This document shows positions 61,027-64,000 of a stretch of DNA of 64,000 nucleotides, piece by piece. The stretch covers positions 1-64,000 of the forward strand of contig CAYGJZ010000001.1 of the NCBI GenBank assembly GCA_964350265.1. The letters run 5' to 3'. Numbering within the stretch: the first letter of the stretch is position 1; every line of letters begins with the position of its first letter. The stretch comes from BQJD01 sp964350265 (GTDB lineage: Bacteria; Pseudomonadota; Gammaproteobacteria; Arenicellales; CAJQKF01). A model generated the notes under the pieces. That model was not told the DNA's origin, searched no databases, and saw nothing but the letters and a program-made list of their open reading frames with translations. A program made the position numbers and the translations under genes.

Positions 61027-62667
61027 TCAATCGGCGATGGCCGACTCGTCTTCCACGTGCAGGGAAAAGGCTGCCGAGATCAGCGCACGGGTATAGTCCG
61101 CCGCCGGCTGTGCAAACAGGGTTTCCGCCTCGCCGGATTCCACCACCACGCCGTCACGCAATACCACCAGGTAGTCGCTCATCGCCCGCACCACTTTCAA
61201 GTCGTGGCTGATGAACATGTAGGCCAGTGAATGCTGCTCCTGAAGTTTCAACAGCAGTTCGACGATCTGCACCTGCACCGAGCGATCCAGCGCCGAGGTC
61301 GGTTCGTCCAGCACCACCAGTTTCGGTTGCATGATCATGGCCCGGGCAATGGCTACGCGCTGGCGCTGGCCGCCGGAAAACTCGTGCGGGTAACGAAAGC
61401 GACTGTCCGGGTCGAGACCGACTTCCACCAGGGCATCGACCACGCGCTGCTCGCGTTCGGAGTCGTCGCCGATGTCGTGGGCAACGAGTCCCTCCTCGAC
61501 GATCTGCTGGATGGACAGGCGTGGAGACAGCGAGCCGTAGGGATCCTGGAACACCACCTGCATCTGCCTGCGCACCGGCTTCAATGCCTCGCCGTGCGCG
61601 CGGCTGATGTTCTCACCGCGAAAATGAATCTCGCCTTCGCTGTCCTGCAGGCGCAGCATGGCCAGTGCCAGGGTGGTCTTGCCCGATCCGCTTTCGCCGA
61701 CCACGCCCACGGTTTCCCCGGCGCGCACGCGGAAGCTGACCTCGTCCACCGCCTTCACGTGATCCACGGTGCGCTTGAAGATGCCGCGCTTGATCGGGAA
61801 CCAGACCCGGACCTTCTCGGCGCGCAGGACTTCCTCGCGACCGTCGAGGTCACGGGCCGGCTTCACCGGCGGCTCGGCGGTGATCAGTTCGCGGGTGTAT
61901 TCCCGTTGCGGCGCCGCGAACACGGCATCGGTGGCACCCTCTTCCACCACCTGGCCGTTCTTCATCACGTAGAGCATGTCGGCGGTCTTCTCGACGATGC
62001 CAAGGTCGTGGGTGATCAGCAGCACGGCCATGCCCAGGTCGCGCTGCAGGTCGTCGAGCAGCTTCAGGATCTGCGCCTGGGTGGTCACGTCCAGCGCGGT
62101 GGTGGGTTCGTCGGCGATCAAGAGGTCCGGGTCGTTGGCCAGCGCCATGGCCATCATCACCCGCTGGCGCTGACCGCCGGAAAGCTGGTGCGGGTAGCTG
62201 TCCAGTCGTTGCCGCGGGTTGCGGATGCGCACCTTCTCGAGCAGTTCCAGGCAGCGGCCACGTGCCTCGTCGTCGGACAGGCCCTTGTGCAGCAGCAGGA
62301 CTTCGCTGATCTGCTTGCGCACCGTGTGCAACGGGTTCAGCGAGGTCATCGGTTCCTGGAAGATCATGCCGACCTGGTCGCCGCGTACCCGCCGCAGGGT
62401 GGCGGGCGAGGCATTCACCAGTTCCTCGCCGCGGAAGCGGATGCTGCCGGAGGGGTGGTGCGCCTTCGGATAGGGCAGCAACTGCATCACCGACAGCGCG
62501 GTGACCGACTTGCCCGAGCCGCTTTCTCCGACCAGCGCCACGGTCTGTCCTCGCTCGACCACCAGGCTGGCATGGTCGACGGCGACGATGTCCGGCCCGC
62601 TGGCACGGAAATGCACCGACAGGTCGTCGATGACCAGCAGCGGCGTGTTGTTGGCGTCGTCGTTCAC
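61027..62667 (-). CDS. yejF: Oligopeptide/microcin C ABC transporter ATP-binding protein YejF
   Basis: A 546-residue double ABC ATPase with two cassettes: Walker A GESGSGKSV and GESGSGKTT, signatures HQLSGGQRQRVMM and FSGGQRQRVAIA, and two Walker B sites (LLIADEPTTALD, VVLDEPTSALD). The fused arrangement, size and gene order identify YejF, the energiser of the YejABEF importer for oligopeptides and microcin C. It overlaps yejE by four bases. Confidence 0.94.
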   Translation of the reverse strand: MNDDANNTPLLVIDDLSVHFRASGPDIVAVDHASLVVERGQTVALVGESGSGKSVTALSVMQLLPYPKAHHPSGSIRFRGEELVNASPATLRRVRGDQVGMIFQEPMTSLNPLHTVRKQISEVLLLHKGLSDDEARGRCLELLEKVRIRNPRQRLDSYPHQLSGGQRQRVMMAMALANDPDLLIADEPTTALDVTTQAQILKLLDDLQRDLGMAVLLITHDLGIVEKTADMLYVMKNGQVVEEGATDAVFAAPQREYTRELITAEPPVKPARDLDGREEVLRAEKVRVWFPIKRGIFKRTVDHVKAVDEVSFRVRAGETVGVVGESGSGKTTLALAMLRLQDSEGEIHFRGENISRAHGEALKPVRRQMQVVFQDPYGSLSPRLSIQQIVEEGLVAHDIGDDSEREQRVVDALVEVGLDPDSRFRYPHEFSGGQRQRVAIARAMIMQPKLVVLDEPTSALDRSVQVQIVELLLKLQEQHSLAYMFISHDLKVVRAMSDYLVVLRDGVVVESGEAETLFAQPAADYTRALISAAFSLHVEDESAIAD

Positions 62668-63722
62668 AGCACGTTCTTGCGCGGATCGAAGGCGTCGCGC
62701 ACCGCTTCACCGATGAAGATCAGCAGCGACAGCATGGCGCCGATGACGAAGAAGCCGGTCAGGCCCAGCCACGGAGCCTGCAGGTTGGCCTTGCCCTGGG
62801 CCAGCAGTTCGCCGAGGGAGGCCGAGCCCGGTGGCAGGCCGATGCCGAGGAAGTCCAGCGAGGTCAGCACGGTGACCGAGCCGGCCAGGGTGAAGGGCAT
62901 GAAGGTCAGCGTCGCGACCATGGCATTGGGCAGCACGTGCTTGAAGATGATGACCCGGTCGGACACGCCCAGCGCGCGGGCCGCGCGCACGTACTCGAAG
63001 TTGCGCGCGCGCAGGAACTCGGCGCGCACCACGCCGACGAATCCCATCCACGAGAACAGGAGCAGCACGCCGAGCAGCCACCAGAAGTTCGGCTCCACGA
63101 TGCTGGCGAGGATGATCAGGATGAACAGGATGGGCAGTCCCGACCAGACTTCGATGAAGCGCTGGAAGACGAGGTCCAGCCAGCCGCCGAAGTAGCCCTG
63201 CACGGCACCCGCGCTGACCCCGACGGCGGCGCTGATGATGGTCAGGGTGAAGCCGAACAGCACCGAGATGCGAAAGCCGTAGATCAGCCGTGCGGCGACG
63301 TCGCGGGCCTGGTCGTCGGTGCCCAGCCAGTGGGTCGCGTCCGGCGGCGATGGCGCCGGCTCGGGCAGGTCCCAGGCCACCGTCTGGTGGTCGAAGGGAA
63401 TCAGCGGCCACAGCATCCAGCCCTTGTCGTTGATCAGCGCGCTGACCACCGGGTCGCGGTAGTCGGCCTCGGTGGGAAACTCGCCGCCGAAGGTGGTCTC
63501 GGGATAGCTGGCGAAGATCGGCGAGTACAGGCCGCCGTCGTACCAGACCACGATGGGCTTGTCGTTGGCGACGAACTCGGCCAGGCCGGTGAACACGAAC
63601 AGGGCGGCGAAGATCCACAGCGACCACCAGCCGCGGCGGTTGGCGCGAAAGTTCTGCATGCGCCGTTGGGTCAGCGGCGACAGCGGCCGGCCGAGCAGGC
63701 GACGACGGCGCGGCGTGCTCAT
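62664..63722 (-). CDS. yejE: ABC transporter permease YejE
   Basis: A 352-residue permease of the DppC/YejE type: an N-terminal cytosolic part (MSTPRRRRLLGRPLSPLTQRRMQNFR), one helix, a long periplasmic loop (WYDGGLYSPIFASYPETTFGGEFPTEADYRDP), then five helices and the ATPase-contact loop YVRAARALGVSDRVIIFKHVLPNA. ATG 63722. It overlaps yejB and yejF by four bases each. Confidence 0.94.
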   Translation of the reverse strand: MSTPRRRRLLGRPLSPLTQRRMQNFRANRRGWWSLWIFAALFVFTGLAEFVANDKPIVVWYDGGLYSPIFASYPETTFGGEFPTEADYRDPVVSALINDKGWMLWPLIPFDHQTVAWDLPEPAPSPPDATHWLGTDDQARDVAARLIYGFRISVLFGFTLTIISAAVGVSAGAVQGYFGGWLDLVFQRFIEVWSGLPILFILIILASIVEPNFWWLLGVLLLFSWMGFVGVVRAEFLRARNFEYVRAARALGVSDRVIIFKHVLPNAMVATLTFMPFTLAGSVTVLTSLDFLGIGLPPGSASLGELLAQGKANLQAPWLGLTGFFVIGAMLSLLIFIGEAVRDAFDPRKNVL

Positions 63723-64000
63723 GTGCGGCGTGCCTCGAAGTCGATGCGCGGGTCGATGACGGTGTACATGATGTCGCCCACCAGTGTCATCAAAAGGCCA
63801 AGCAGGGAGAAGAAGTACAGCGTGCCGAAGACCACCGGGTAGTCGCGCTGGAAGGCGGCCTCGAAGCCGAGCAGTCCGAGGCCGTCGAGGGAGAAGATGA
63901 TCTCGATCAGCACCGAGCCGGTGAACAGCATGCTGACGAAGGCCGCCGGGAAGCCGGCCACCACGATGAGCATGGCGTTGCGGAACACGTGGCCGTACAT
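63719..64000 (-). CDS. yejB: ABC transporter permease YejB (C-terminal part, cut by window edge)
   Basis: The last 93 residues of a DppB/YejB-type permease (FRNAMLIVVAGFPAAFVSMLFTGSVLIEIIF, VVFGTLYFFSLLGLLMTLVGDIMYTVIDPRIDF; ends ARRT). The remaining N-terminal part, and yejA, lie beyond the window. The Met at the edge is internal, not the start. Confidence 0.93.
   Translation of the reverse strand: MYGHVFRNAMLIVVAGFPAAFVSMLFTGSVLIEIIFSLDGLGLLGFEAAFQRDYPVVFGTLYFFSLLGLLMTLVGDIMYTVIDPRIDFEARRT

Noticed and set aside
60770..61096. A 108-codon frame in the AT-rich gap between hns and yejF
   Set aside because: It overlaps the end of yejF and the hns promoter; no family resemblance and atypical composition for coding.

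Overview
The window is a high-GC (roughly 68-70 percent), densely coded stretch of a proteobacterial chromosome, almost certainly Gammaproteobacteria. This rests on the gmk-rpoZ-spoT-recG order, the ubiE-ubiJ-ubiB cluster, CmoB, the YdbH-YnbE-YdbL trio, H-NS and YejEF. A pyrophosphate-type phosphofructokinase, a phasin and a Ser/Thr kinase beside yicC and rph fit a Chromatiales/Ectothiorhodospira-like lineage, but the order cannot be fixed from sequence alone. A 100-N gap at 11358-11457 is flanked by an identical 55-base overlap, which points to a draft or metagenome short-read assembly.

Layout. 0-14 kb is housekeeping: a GGCT-VOC fusion; a leftward operon yicC-gmk-rpoZ-spoT-ridA-recG-ubiA; divergently a Ser/Thr kinase, rph and rdgB (interrupted by the gap); then a secreted CBM6-like protein and gpmI. 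14-18.4 kb holds an EamA exporter, a DUF1244 protein, a hydratase, an aminotransferase, an NlpC/P60 lipoprotein and a DUF488 protein. 18.8-24.9 kb is a leftward ubiquinone/haem cluster adk-hemB-DUF971-ubiE-ubiJ-ubiB, in which adenylate kinase carries a long histone-H1-like tail. 25.3-28.5 kb has pfp and a SulP transporter.

28.5-35.1 kb is more accessory: a four-gene thioesterase/VOC/GNAT/VOC operon, a DUF1127 protein and a WYL regulator sharing a palindrome, a cupin/flavin reductase pair, a MoaD-like/beta-propeller pair, and a RES-Xre toxin-antitoxin module with a clear autoregulatory operator. 35.1-40.8 kb is a phosphonate-type ABC importer (phnD-phnC-phnE-phnE) led by an iron-type alcohol dehydrogenase and faced by a LysR regulator. 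41-48.2 kb has cmoB, an acyl-CoA dehydrogenase/CoA-transferase/CitE-like lyase operon, a nitroreductase and an ABC-F ATPase. 48.4-51.5 kb is the ydbH-ynbE-ydbL envelope bridge, followed by a phosphonate-monoester-hydrolase-like sulfatase and a GGDEF protein. 54.8-64 kb holds a DUF4864-like secreted protein, a dehydrogenase/omega-aminotransferase pair, a phasin, an HNH endonuclease, a MerB-like lyase with a VOC protein, H-NS and the start of a leftward yejBEF oligopeptide importer cut by the window edge.

How the genes work together: (p)ppGpp metabolism and RNA turnover at the left, ubiquinone and haem synthesis in the middle, and C-P/phosphoester and CoA-thioester catabolism to the right. The items most worth a second look are the adenylate kinase basic tail, tandem hairpins between the kinase gene and rph, the TA operator, the phosphonate importer with unusual partners, the MoaD-like/propeller pair, and a possible small RNA upstream of a strong leftward terminator at 18.46 kb.
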